This document shows, piece by piece, positions 1 through 7,237 of a DNA stretch of 64,000 nucleotides. Within the stretch, counting starts at the first letter, position 1. The number at the start of each line of letters is the position of its first letter. Made by a program: the position numbers and the translations under genes. The notes under the pieces were generated by a model. That model had not been told where the DNA came from. It ran no database searches and saw only the letters and a program-made list of their open reading frames with translations. This DNA comes from Fulverythrobacter ferritrahens (lineage in GTDB: Bacteria > Pseudomonadota > Alphaproteobacteria > Sphingomonadales > Sphingomonadaceae), in NCBI RefSeq assembly GCF_020539485.1, contig NZ_JACDXU010000002.1, positions 558,001 to 622,000 of the forward strand, given 5' to 3'.

Positions 1-459
1 AGCGGCCAGTCCACGGCGGGCGCCACTCACCTGATCAAGGTCGCGGTGGAGGCTGCTCTGGGCAAGCGCGCGAATGTGCAGGTCTTCGGTACGGATTACG
101 ATACGCCCGACGGCACCGGCGTGCGGGACTATATCCATGTTTCGGACCTTGCCGCCGCCCATGTGCTGGCGCTGGAGGAACTGATCGCCAGCCCGGATCA
201 GTCGCTCACCATGAATTGCGGCTATGGCCGGGGCTTCTCGGTGCTCGAAGTGCTCGATGCGGTGGACCGGGTGACGAATCGCCGGATCGAACGAATCATG
301 GGCCCGCGCCGCGCGGGAGACCCCGATTCGCTGATTTCGGACAACCGCCGGATCAAACAGACCCTTCCCTGGGTGCCTCAGCATGCCGATCTGGACCAGA
401 TCGTCACCCATGCGCTCGCCTGGGAGCGGAAATTGAGCGAAATCCGTGGGGAAGGTTGA
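1..459 (+). CDS. galE: UDP-glucose 4-epimerase, C-terminal part (cut by window edge)
   Basis: The frame is open from base 1, so the gene starts before the window; 152 C-terminal residues are visible. The protein interconverts UDP-glucose and UDP-galactose in the cytoplasm and feeds surface polysaccharide synthesis. The visible part matches the end of the extended short-chain dehydrogenase fold of GalE: ATHLIKVA, the loop GTDYDTPDGTGVRDYIHVSDL that is nearly diagnostic of GalE, then ALAWERKL near the end. The NAD-binding N-terminus and the YxxxK catalytic pair lie outside. It is followed after 71 bases by rpmJ. Confidence 0.93.
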   Translation, partial: SGQSTAGATHLIKVAVEAALGKRANVQVFGTDYDTPDGTGVRDYIHVSDLAAAHVLALEELIASPDQSLTMNCGYGRGFSVLEVLDAVDRVTNRRIERIMGPRRAGDPDSLISDNRRIKQTLPWVPQHADLDQIVTHALAWERKLSEIRGEG

Positions 460-530
460 CTTGGAAGCCCATCGCCCGTAACGGCGCGGCTTCAATTTTC
501 AGCGGGTAATCCCGCAGACGAGATAGAGCC

Positions 531-656
531 ATGAAGATTCGCAACAGCCTCAAGTCGCTCAAGGACCGCCATCGGGATTGCCGCGTGATTCGTCGCCGTG
601 GCCGGACCTATGTGATCAACAAGACCAACCGTCGCTTCAAGGCGCGCCAGGGTTGA
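531..656 (+). CDS. rpmJ: 50S ribosomal protein L36 (bL36), 41 aa
   Basis: A short frame of 41 codons begins [20 protein letters not shown] and ends RFKARQG. This is the longer, cysteine-poor form of bL36 usual in alphaproteobacteria: only one cysteine remains and the C-x2-C zinc site is absent. It is a basic subunit protein of the large ribosomal subunit. A GC-rich hairpin with a T-run follows 44 bases downstream, so the gene is probably a single-gene transcript. Confidence 0.95.
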   Translation: MKIRNSLKSLKDRHRDCRVIRRRGRTYVINKTNRRFKARQG

Positions 657-699
657 TGTCTGCCTCGCTGCGGCTTTGCCGTGGCGGGATTTGAAGAGA

Positions 700-726
700 G
701 GCCCCTGCGAAAGCGGGGGCTTTTCT
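700..726 (+). terminator. Rho-independent terminator of rpmJ
   Basis: GCCCC-TGCGAAAGC-GGGGC hairpin at 701-720 followed directly by TTTTCTT. It lies 44 bases after the rpmJ stop. Confidence 0.8.
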
Positions 727-776
727 TATGCGTGTTTTCCGCGTGTTACTTCGGGTGATTAGTGGAACTTCCGACT

Positions 777-834
777 CGCTCCCCCACCCGGCCATCCATT
801 CGGATAATCGCTTGGGTGGCCGGGTGGGGGAGCG
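777..834. repeat. Large intergenic inverted repeat (REP-like)
   Basis: Two perfect 18-base arms, CGCTCCCCCACCCGGCCA at 777-794 and its complement at 817-834, are separated by 22 bases. It sits between the rpmJ terminator and the HAD gene. There is no T-run, so it looks like a dispersed palindromic unit rather than a terminator. I saw no second full copy in this window. Confidence 0.6.
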
Positions 835-879
835 GGATGGCACAGACTCCGGCAGCCCAACATTAGATCCAGGTGACTC

Positions 880-1503
880 ATGAGCCAGACTGCCGCAAAA
901 ATAGACGCCGTCGTGTTCGATGTCGGGCGGGTGCTCTATCACTGGGATCTGCGCCACCTGTTCGAAAAGCTGATCGACGATCAGGAGGAACTGGACTGGT
1001 TCCTGCGCAATGTCGTGACGGAAGAATGGCATTTCGAACATGACCATGGCCGCGCGCTGACGGACATGGTGCCGGAACGGATCGCGCTGTTCCCCGATTA
1101 CGAAGCGCATATCCATGCCTATGCCACGCGCTTCAACGAGACTGTGCCGGGCCCGGTGGAAGGCTCGATCGAACTGGTGGAGGCGCTGCACGCGCAGGGC
1201 GTGCCGCTTTATGCGATCACCAATTTCGGGCACGAATTCTGGGGCGCCTTCCGGCCGGAACGTCCGGTGTTCGACCTGTTCCGCGATATTGTCGTTTCGG
1301 GCACGGAGAAGCTCGCCAAGCCCGATCCGGCGATTTACCGGCTGGCGGAAAGCCGCTTCGGCCATGCACCGGAGGCGATGCTGTTCATCGACGATAATCC
1401 CGCCAATATCGCCAGCGCGCGCGAATGCGGCTGGAACGGCCACCTCTTCACCGATGCCGCCACGCTGGAAGCGGAGCTGAAGGCACTGGGCCTGCTGGGC
1501 TGA
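880..1503 (+). CDS. HAD-superfamily hydrolase (subfamily IA, YihX-like)
   Basis: 207 aa. Cytosolic phosphatase of the haloacid-dehalogenase fold; the substrate cannot be told from sequence, though sugar phosphates are usual for this branch. Motif I is VVFDVGRVL with nucleophile Asp14; the second Asp of the classical DxD is Gly here, as in the FDLGNV-type subgroup. Motif III lysine is in AKPDPAIY and motif IV is FIDDNPANI. The ATG at 880 follows AGGTGACTC. It stands alone between two inverted repeats. Confidence 0.88.
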   Translation: MSQTAAKIDAVVFDVGRVLYHWDLRHLFEKLIDDQEELDWFLRNVVTEEWHFEHDHGRALTDMVPERIALFPDYEAHIHAYATRFNETVPGPVEGSIELVEALHAQGVPLYAITNFGHEFWGAFRPERPVFDLFRDIVVSGTEKLAKPDPAIYRLAESRFGHAPEAMLFIDDNPANIASARECGWNGHLFTDAATLEAELKALGLLG

Positions 1504-1566
1504 GGCCCCCGGAAAGACGGCCCTAGAAAGAAGGGCCCCCGCGTATGATCGCAGGAGCCCTCCTCT

Positions 1567-1603
1567 GATCCCGGCCGGGGATGGGGGGCAGGAGGCCGGG
1601 ATC
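1567..1603. repeat. Inverted repeat after the HAD gene
   Basis: Perfect 10-base arms GATCCCGGCC (1567-1576) and GGCCGGGATC (1594-1603) lie between the convergent ends of the HAD gene and the CC_3452-family gene. No T-run follows on either strand. It may act as a factor-assisted terminator or be a dispersed palindrome. Confidence 0.5.
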
Positions 1604-1639
1604 GAAACCTGTCAGCTGTTGCCGGTTACCAGCGGCTCT

Positions 1640-1981
1640 TTAGCTGTTGCAGCGCATCAGGCCGGTCTGGTCCAGCATATCATCGCCCTTGGTGAAGGCG
1701 GCGATGGGGCCCACTTTCTGGGCAAGGCGGGCGCATTCCAGCTCGGCCCGCGAACCGCCCTTGGTGCCGGTGCAGCTCGATTCCGCGCAGGTCCAGATCA
1801 CGCCGTTGAGAATCTCGCGGCGCGGCGCCGCCAGCGGCGAGGCAAGCTCCGCGCGATAGAAGGCGCCGTCCGCGGCAATGGCCGGTGCGGGAGCGAGTCC
1901 GGCAAGCGTGCTAGCCAGAGCGAGAGTGGAAAGGGTCATGGCGCCTCTGGCGCGCCGTGCAGCAGTAACGAAACGGATCAT
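1640..1981 (-). CDS. CC_3452-family secreted protein
   Basis: 113 aa. The ATG at 1981 is preferred over a TTG 18 bases upstream because GAGAGGGG precedes it at good spacing. Residues 1-36 form a signal peptide (cleavage near AIA-ADG). The mature part DGAFYRAELASP..., with cysteines at 65, 70, 83 and 111, matches the small CC_3452 family of Caulobacter and sphingomonads. No biochemical function is known to me; four cysteines in an exported protein suggest two disulfides. It is transcribed divergently from the HxlR-type regulator at 2173, which may control it. Confidence 0.8.
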   Translation of the reverse strand: MIRFVTAARRARGAMTLSTLALASTLAGLAPAPAIAADGAFYRAELASPLAAPRREILNGVIWTCAESSCTGTKGGSRAELECARLAQKVGPIAAFTKGDDMLDQTGLMRCNS

Positions 1982-2032
1982 GGCAGAATCCCCTCTCAAC
2001 GGACCGCCCGGGCAAAGGCTCGACGATCCATA

Positions 2033-2078
2033 TCCAGTTGCGAATTGCTACCTATATAAATAGGTTTCCAGTTGCAAC
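2033..2078. promoter_or_regulatory. Candidate operator in the CC_3452/HxlR divergent promoter
   Basis: Between the two divergent genes there is a direct repeat TCCAGTTGC (2033-2041 and 2067-2075), a perfect inverted repeat CCTAT-ATAA-ATAGG (2051-2064) and the palindrome GTTGCAAC (2071-2078). HxlR-type regulators commonly bind such sites next to their own gene. Assignment is inferred from position and symmetry. Confidence 0.45.
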
Positions 2079-2172
2079 TTGAAATATATTGCGCTTCGCC
2101 AATTGTGCAGGCGATTAGGCGCTGGACTGACGGGAAGAGGATGGAAGTCTGCGGGAACCTTTATCAGACGTA

Positions 2173-2640
2173 GTGGCATGCGGGCTGCCGCAAGCGCTGG
2201 AAGTCATGGGCGAGCGTTGGTCGTTCATGATCCTGCGCGCGGCGTTCAACAAGCTGTGCCATTTCGAGGAATTCCTCAGCGAGCTGGGCATCGCCCGCAA
2301 CATATTGTCCAACCGTCTCGCCAAGCTGGTGGAGCACGGTGTGCTGAAGCGCGAGCCTTGCCCGGAAGACCGGCGCAAGATCGAATACAGGCTGACCGAA
2401 AAAGGCATCGATCTGCTGCCCGCCATGCTGGCCCTGCGCCAGTGGGGCGAGAAATATACGATGCAGGAAGCATCGAATCCGGTGCTGGTCGATTCGCGCG
2501 ACTGGCTGCCGATCGCCCCGATCACCATTCACGGCCATGACGGGCGCGAGCTGGGCTATCACGAACTGCGCTGGCAGGATCGTTCGAAGCTGGGCCAGAA
2601 TGGCGATCTCGAAAGAGGCCTGACCGGCCCGAACCTCTAG
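2173..2640 (+). CDS. HxlR-family winged-helix transcriptional regulator
   Basis: 155 aa from a GTG start. The frame is open back to 2131 but holds no better start. The N-terminal half is a typical HxlR/MarR-like winged helix: ALEVMGERWSFMILRAAF, then FEEFLSELGIARNILSNRL (recognition helix) and DRRKIEYRLTEKG (wing). The single Cys in ACGLPQAL occupies the place of the redox-sensing Cys of YodB/HypR-type members, so electrophile or redox sensing is possible but not shown. It is divergent from the CC_3452 gene across a symmetric intergenic region. Confidence 0.85.
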   Translation: MACGLPQALEVMGERWSFMILRAAFNKLCHFEEFLSELGIARNILSNRLAKLVEHGVLKREPCPEDRRKIEYRLTEKGIDLLPAMLALRQWGEKYTMQEASNPVLVDSRDWLPIAPITIHGHDGRELGYHELRWQDRSKLGQNGDLERGLTGPNL

Positions 2641-2724
2641 GGCCGGCCGACACTCAGCTCAGACGGAGCCGGAAGCGCGGAGAACCGCCCCTGGCAGGTT
2701 TACAGGGCCGAAGTTCGATTGGGC

Positions 2725-3045
2725 CTAGAGATTGGGCGGCGGGGGCGCCGGACGGCGCGGGCCGCCGAACAGGCGCCTGAACCAGCCGCGGGGCGGCGGC
2801 GGCTGTGGCGGGGTCTGCCCGGTGATCTGGAACAGATAATAGCCCAGCTGCGCGGCCTGATTGCGAGTCAGGAAAAACTCCGAAACTTCCACGGCCTTGC
2901 GTGCCTTGCTCTCGCTGGAACGATAGCCCTGCATCTTGAGGACAAACCTGTCCCCCAGCTTGGCGCCATACCAGCCGACCAGTGCGAAATAGCTTTCCTC
3001 GCCAGTTGCCCCCAGCTTGGGAAAGTCCTGCGTGTCTTTCTCCAT
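2725..3045 (-). CDS. Conserved hypothetical protein with proline-rich tail
   Basis: 106 aa from the ATG at 3045; a GTG 60 bases upstream would add a non-family-like extension. No signal peptide or membrane segment. The body MEKDTQDFPKLGATGEESYF... reads like a small folded domain; the tail is TPPQPPPPRGWFRRLFGGPR, proline- and arginine-rich. I recognise similar sphingomonad proteins but no function. No clear Shine-Dalgarno was seen. It ends shortly after the convergent HxlR gene. Confidence 0.6.
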   Translation of the reverse strand: MEKDTQDFPKLGATGEESYFALVGWYGAKLGDRFVLKMQGYRSSESKARKAVEVSEFFLTRNQAAQLGYYLFQITGQTPPQPPPPRGWFRRLFGGPRRPAPPPPNL

Positions 3046-3132
3046 AGAGGGGCATCTATGTGGGGCCTGCGGGGCAAGTAAAGCGCCTAGCGAAGCGCGA
3101 TCCACAGGCTACTGTCTCGTTTTTGGGCGATT

Positions 3133-3630
3133 TCAGAGCAGCTTGTACATCACCAGCGCATCCACCAGGCCGAGCCGCTTGTGGCGGAAGGCCTGGGGCA
3201 GGCGACCCACCACATGCAGCCCGTGCTTCTGCCACAGCCGCAGCGCCTGCTCATTGGTGGCGACCACCAGATTATATTGCATGGCAAGGAAGCCGGCGTC
3301 CTTCGCCCGCTGGAAACTGTCGCGCGCCATTGCGCTGGCAACGCCTTTTCCGCGCGCGGCGGGATGGGTCATATAGCCGGCATTGGCGACATGATCGGCA
3401 AGGCCGGTGGAATTGGGCTTGAGGTAATAAGTACCCAGCACCGCACCCTCAATCTCGGCCACGAACACCTGCTTGTCCGGCGCGAACCAATATTGGAACG
3501 CCCCATCCCGATCGAGCCCGGGATCGAGGGGATAGCTCGCCCCGTCGCGGATCACAGGTTCCATGATCGCCCAGATCGCATCGTGATCCTGATCGGTGGC
3601 GGGGCGGATGGAGAGTTCGGCGTTCGGCAT
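3133..3630 (-). CDS. GNAT-family N-acetyltransferase
   Basis: 165 aa, ATG at 3630. The acetyl-CoA-binding motif A is visible as AARGKGVASAMARDSF, after the beta-strand segment NAGYMTHP; the C-terminal part LRLWQKHGLHVVGRLPQAF is the usual motif B end (N-E-Q-A-L-R-L-W). It transfers an acetyl group from acetyl-CoA to an unknown amine acceptor. It starts 11 bases after the stop of comM, so the two are probably cotranscribed in the order comM then GNAT. Confidence 0.87.
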   Translation of the reverse strand: MPNAELSIRPATDQDHDAIWAIMEPVIRDGASYPLDPGLDRDGAFQYWFAPDKQVFVAEIEGAVLGTYYLKPNSTGLADHVANAGYMTHPAARGKGVASAMARDSFQRAKDAGFLAMQYNLVVATNEQALRLWQKHGLHVVGRLPQAFRHKRLGLVDALVMYKLL

Positions 3631-3641
3631 TGCTCGGCTTT

Positions 3642-5150
3642 TCAGGCTCTCGGTGATTGCCTTCTGTAGCTCAATGCCTCGGCAATGTGAATCCGTCCGA
3701 CCTGCTCCACGGCTGAAAGATCGGCGATGGTGCGGGCCACGCGCAACATCCTTGTATAGCCGCGCGCGGAAAGGCGCATGGCGTCGGCCGCCTGGAGCAA
3801 CAGCTTGCGCCCGGCCTCGTCCGGCGTCGCGAACCGATCCAGCGCCTCGCCATTCAGTTCCGCATTGGTGCGCGCGCCGGTTTCTTCCGCGCGGGCGCTT
3901 TGCAGCTGGCGGGCGCGGGCGACGCGGGCGGCGACTTCGGCCGAGCCTTCGGTGGGCGGGGGCAGGGCAAGGTCCGCCGCGCTGACCGGATCGACTTCCA
4001 CATGCAGGTCGATCCGGTCGAGCAGCGGGCCTGATACCTTGCTCTGGTAATCGGCGGCGCAGCGCGGGGCGCGGCTGCAGGCCAGCGCCGGATCGCCCAG
4101 ATGGCCGCAGCGGCAGGGATTCATCGCCGCCACCAGCTGCACCCGTGCAGGGAAGGTCACATGGGCATTGGCCCGCGCCACGCTGACCTCGCCGGTTTCA
4201 AGTGGCTGGCGCAGGCTGTCGAGCACGGCGCGCTGGAATTCGGGCAATTCGTCAAGGAACAGCACGCCGAGATGCGCCATGGAGACTTCGCCAGGCCGCA
4301 CCTTGAGCCCGCCGCCGGTGAGCGCGGCCATGGAGGCGGAATGATGCGGGCTGCGGAAGGGGCGGGTGCGGCTGATTCGCCCGCCTTCCAGCTCCCCCGC
4401 GACCGAGGCGACCATGGAAACTTCCAGCGCCTCAGGCGGGGTGAGGTCCGGCAATATGCCCGGCAGGCAGGAGGCGAGCAGCGACTTGCCCGCGCCCGGC
4501 GGCCCGATCATCAGCAGATTGTGGCCACCGGCTGCGGCGATTTCCAGCGCGCGCTTGGCGGTTTCCTGCCCCTTCACTTGCCGCAGGTCCGGCCCGCGCG
4601 CAGGCTCGTCCACCCGGCCCGGCTCCGGTTCGGGCAGGCGCTGCGTGCCCTTGAGGTGATTGAGCAGGCTGACGAGGTCGGGCGCGGCGCAGACTGGCAC
4701 GCCAGATGCCCAGCGTGCTTCGGCCCCTTGCGCGACGGGGCAGATCAGGCCCTTGTCCTGCTGGCTGGCATGGATCGCGGCGAGCAGCACGCCGGGGGAA
4801 GGCACGATCCGCCCGTCCAGCGCCAGTTCGCCCACTGCCACCCAGTCCTGCAATTGTTCGCCGTCGGTCACGCCCATGGCGGCGAGCAGGGCAAGGGCGA
4901 TGGGCAGATCGTAATGGCTGCCTTCCTTGGGCAGGTCCGCCGGGGAGAGATTGATGGTGATTCTTTTGGGCGGCAGCGAAAGGCCCATGGCGGCAAGCGC
5001 TGCCTGCACGCGCTCGCGGCTTTCGCCCACGGCCTTGTCCGGCAGGCCGACAATCGCGAAGCGCGGCATGCCCGGGGCCACCTGACACTGCACTTCAACC
5101 GCGCGCGCTTCCAGCCCGAGATAGGCAACCGTCGATACCAGTGCGACCAA
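3642..5150 (-). CDS. comM: YifB/ComM-family Mg-chelatase-like AAA+ ATPase
   Basis: 502 aa from a TTG start preceded by GGGGG; the N-terminus MVALVSTVAYLGLEARAVEV is that of the family, which supports the start. Domains: an N-terminal Lon-protease-like ChlI domain (about 1-170), an AAA+ core with Walker A GPPGAGKS at 216-223 and Walker B LFLDE at 297-301, and a C-terminal Mg-chelatase-like domain. ComM helps branch migration during natural transformation in gammaproteobacteria; its role here is inferred from homology. Confidence 0.9.
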   Translation of the reverse strand: MVALVSTVAYLGLEARAVEVQCQVAPGMPRFAIVGLPDKAVGESRERVQAALAAMGLSLPPKRITINLSPADLPKEGSHYDLPIALALLAAMGVTDGEQLQDWVAVGELALDGRIVPSPGVLLAAIHASQQDKGLICPVAQGAEARWASGVPVCAAPDLVSLLNHLKGTQRLPEPEPGRVDEPARGPDLRQVKGQETAKRALEIAAAGGHNLLMIGPPGAGKSLLASCLPGILPDLTPPEALEVSMVASVAGELEGGRISRTRPFRSPHHSASMAALTGGGLKVRPGEVSMAHLGVLFLDELPEFQRAVLDSLRQPLETGEVSVARANAHVTFPARVQLVAAMNPCRCGHLGDPALACSRAPRCAADYQSKVSGPLLDRIDLHVEVDPVSAADLALPPPTEGSAEVAARVARARQLQSARAEETGARTNAELNGEALDRFATPDEAGRKLLLQAADAMRLSARGYTRMLRVARTIADLSAVEQVGRIHIAEALSYRRQSPRA

Positions 5151-5333
5151 GAGACCCCCAAATGTCCTTTTCGTGTGGGACGATAACGCCGCGCGCGGCC
5201 CTGTCCATGGGCGCTTCCCTCATTCCCTCCGCTTTGGACCTATGCCTGCAATGCTTCGGAGAAACAGAGTGAACGGCCTGTAAAGCAGTTTTGCTGAGAT
5301 TCGCGCAGGGCCCCCGGGGGCAGTCTGCCAGGC

Positions 5334-6206
5334 ATGAAGCGGGCCTTTGCCTTATTGGCCGCGATGCTTGCGGCCCTTGCGGTGCACGTCCCCGCCACCG
5401 CGCGGGTGACCGTGCTGGAAACGTGGGAATATGAGGTGGCCGATGATGGTCCGGCAGCGGATGCCGGGCAGGCGGGCCGTTTCGTATCGGGAGCGCCGCT
5501 CGGGAAAGTCCCCGGGGCTCTCGCCCAGGGCGTAACTTACGGCCCCTTTCGCGTGATCGACGATAGCCATGCCGCTCTGTTGGGTATCACCGATGATCGC
5601 AGCCCGGCCCAGTTCGCGGCGATGCTGCGCGATTATCCCGGCATCGCCACTCTGGAGATGATCGAATGCCCCGGCACTTTCGATGATATCGCCAATCTCC
5701 AGCTCGGGCGGATGATTCGCGCGGCGGGAATCGCTACGCGCGTGCCGCGCGGGGGCTCGGTTCGTTCGGGCGCAGTGGAACTGTTCCTGGCCGGTGCGAA
5801 TCGCACCATCGAGGATGGGGCGAGCTTCGCGGTCCATGCGTGGGAGGATGATTCGGGTTTGCAGGCGAACGATTATCCCGCTTCCGCGCCAGAGAACCGC
5901 AAATATATCGCCTATTACCGTGAGATGGGCATGAGCGCGCAGCAGGCGCAGGCTTTCTATGCTATGACCAATTCGGTGCCGTTCGAGGAGGCGCGGTGGC
6001 TCTCGGCCCGGGAGATGAGCGGCTGGGTGCGATTCGGGCCGGTGCCAGCCTATTCTCTGCCAGCCCGTTCGCAGGCTGCCCGCCGGCTGGCCCATGCTCC
6101 GGGCGTTGCCCTTGCGCCATTTTCGCCTAAGGAGCATCCGCAGGGGCAAGGGGAAGAACGCGCACCAAGGCTTGCCTATCTTGACTTGGCTGCGCTGCTC
6201 CACTAA
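5334..6206 (+). CDS. Exported ClpP/crotonase-fold protein (COG3904-like)
   Basis: 290 aa. Residues 1-23 are a signal peptide ending PATA-R. The core resembles predicted periplasmic ClpP-like proteins: ECPGTFDDIANLQLGRMIRA, then RGGSVRSGAVELFLAG with a candidate nucleophile Ser145, and ASFAVHAW with a candidate His168. These positions match the Ser and His of the Clp protease fold, so a serine hydrolase is possible; activity is unproven. The tail (residues 245-290) is proline/alanine rich. It stands alone upstream of rpmH. Confidence 0.68.
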   Translation: MKRAFALLAAMLAALAVHVPATARVTVLETWEYEVADDGPAADAGQAGRFVSGAPLGKVPGALAQGVTYGPFRVIDDSHAALLGITDDRSPAQFAAMLRDYPGIATLEMIECPGTFDDIANLQLGRMIRAAGIATRVPRGGSVRSGAVELFLAGANRTIEDGASFAVHAWEDDSGLQANDYPASAPENRKYIAYYREMGMSAQQAQAFYAMTNSVPFEEARWLSAREMSGWVRFGPVPAYSLPARSQAARRLAHAPGVALAPFSPKEHPQGQGEERAPRLAYLDLAALLH

Positions 6207-6306
6207 CCGCCCCCGCATATTGATGGCCGCCTCCCTTGGGCTGGCGGCTTTTCTGTTGGCGTCGCCCCGGTGGCGCTTAGTTTGGAATTTCTGAAGGGTT
6301 CAGATC

Positions 6307-6441
6307 ATGAAGCGCACTTTCCAGCCGAGCAATCTCGTGCGCAGCCGTCGCCACGGCTTCCGCGCGCGTACCGCCACTGTTGGTGGCCGCAAGGTTCTTG
6401 CCGCTCGCCGCGCTCGCGGCCGCAAGAAGCTGAGCGCCTGA
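6307..6441 (+). CDS. rpmH: 50S ribosomal protein L34 (bL34)
   Basis: 44 codons: begins [20 protein letters not shown] and ends RGRKKLSA, the invariant sequence of bL34. It opens the classical rpmH-rnpA-yidD-yidC block that supplies a ribosomal protein, the RNase P protein and membrane-insertion factors. Unlike in many bacteria, dnaA is not next door; it is about 16 kb away. Confidence 0.97.
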   Translation: MKRTFQPSNLVRSRRHGFRARTATVGGRKVLAARRARGRKKLSA

Positions 6442-6593
6442 TTTAGCGGCTCTTTGCGGGCCCGGCTCCGGCTGGGCTTTACGCATCGCACCGGCCCGCT
6501 GCCTTTCCTCGTCGCCCTCTATCGGGCGGCCGGGCAAGGAAGCGGGCCGGTGCCGCTTTCAGCGCACAGGCTTTCGGGCTAACGGAACAGGCC

Positions 6594-6968
6594 ATGCCGC
6601 CGGACCTTTCCACCCTGCGCAAACGGGCGGATTTTCTCGCCGCGAATCACGGGCTGCGCGTGGCGCGCCTCGGATTCGTGCTGCTCGCCCGTCCGAATGA
6701 CGGGCTGGGCAAGCGGATCGGCATCACCGTTACCAAGAAAATCGGCAATGCGGTGGTGCGCAATCGCATGAAGCGCCGCTTCCGCGAATTGGCCCGTGCG
6801 ATCCTGCCGCTTGAAGGACTGCCCGATCATGACCATGTTCTGATCGGCCGGGAAGGCGGGATCGAACGCGATTTCGCGCGGCTGAAGGAAGAACTCTCCG
6901 CGGCTCTCCAGCGGGCCGCCCAGGGCAAGGGGGATGCGCCGCGCCGTCCGCGCGGGAAAAGGCGATGA
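6594..6968 (+). CDS. rnpA: Ribonuclease P protein component
   Basis: 124 aa. Basic protein that binds the RNase P RNA and helps mature the 5' ends of tRNAs. The RNR signature [18 protein letters not shown] is present, preceded by the strand GITVTKKI. N-terminal [10 protein letters not shown] is the usual start region. The C-terminal tail is rich in Arg/Lys. Its stop overlaps the ATG of yidD by four bases (ATGA), so the two are translationally coupled. Confidence 0.96.
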   Translation: MPPDLSTLRKRADFLAANHGLRVARLGFVLLARPNDGLGKRIGITVTKKIGNAVVRNRMKRRFRELARAILPLEGLPDHDHVLIGREGGIERDFARLKEELSAALQRAAQGKGDAPRRPRGKRR

Positions 6969-7174
6969 AGCGGATTTTCATCCTTGTCGCGCGTTTCTGG
7001 CAGTTGGGCCCTTCACGTCTTTTGCCGCCTAGCTGCCGCTATGCGCCTTCCTGCTCGCAATATGCGATAGAGGCGCTGGAGAAATATGGTGCGATGAAGG
7101 GTGGATGGCTTGCGCTCAAGCGTCTATTGCGCTGCCACCCTTGGGGAGGGCACGGGTACGACCCCGTGCCGTGA
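6965..7174 (+). CDS. yidD: Membrane protein insertion efficiency factor YidD
   Basis: 69 aa. Small amphipathic protein of the inner membrane face that assists YidC. The conserved core with three cysteines is clear: [19 protein letters not shown], then [16 protein letters not shown] and the terminal GGHGYDPVP. It overlaps rnpA by four bases and precedes yidC by 63 bases. Confidence 0.95.
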   Translation: MKRIFILVARFWQLGPSRLLPPSCRYAPSCSQYAIEALEKYGAMKGGWLALKRLLRCHPWGGHGYDPVP

Positions 7175-7237
7175 AATACCCGCGTCGCATCCGTGCGGCG
7201 CGGTCAGCCGATGAATTGACGGGAACTAGGATCGCCA

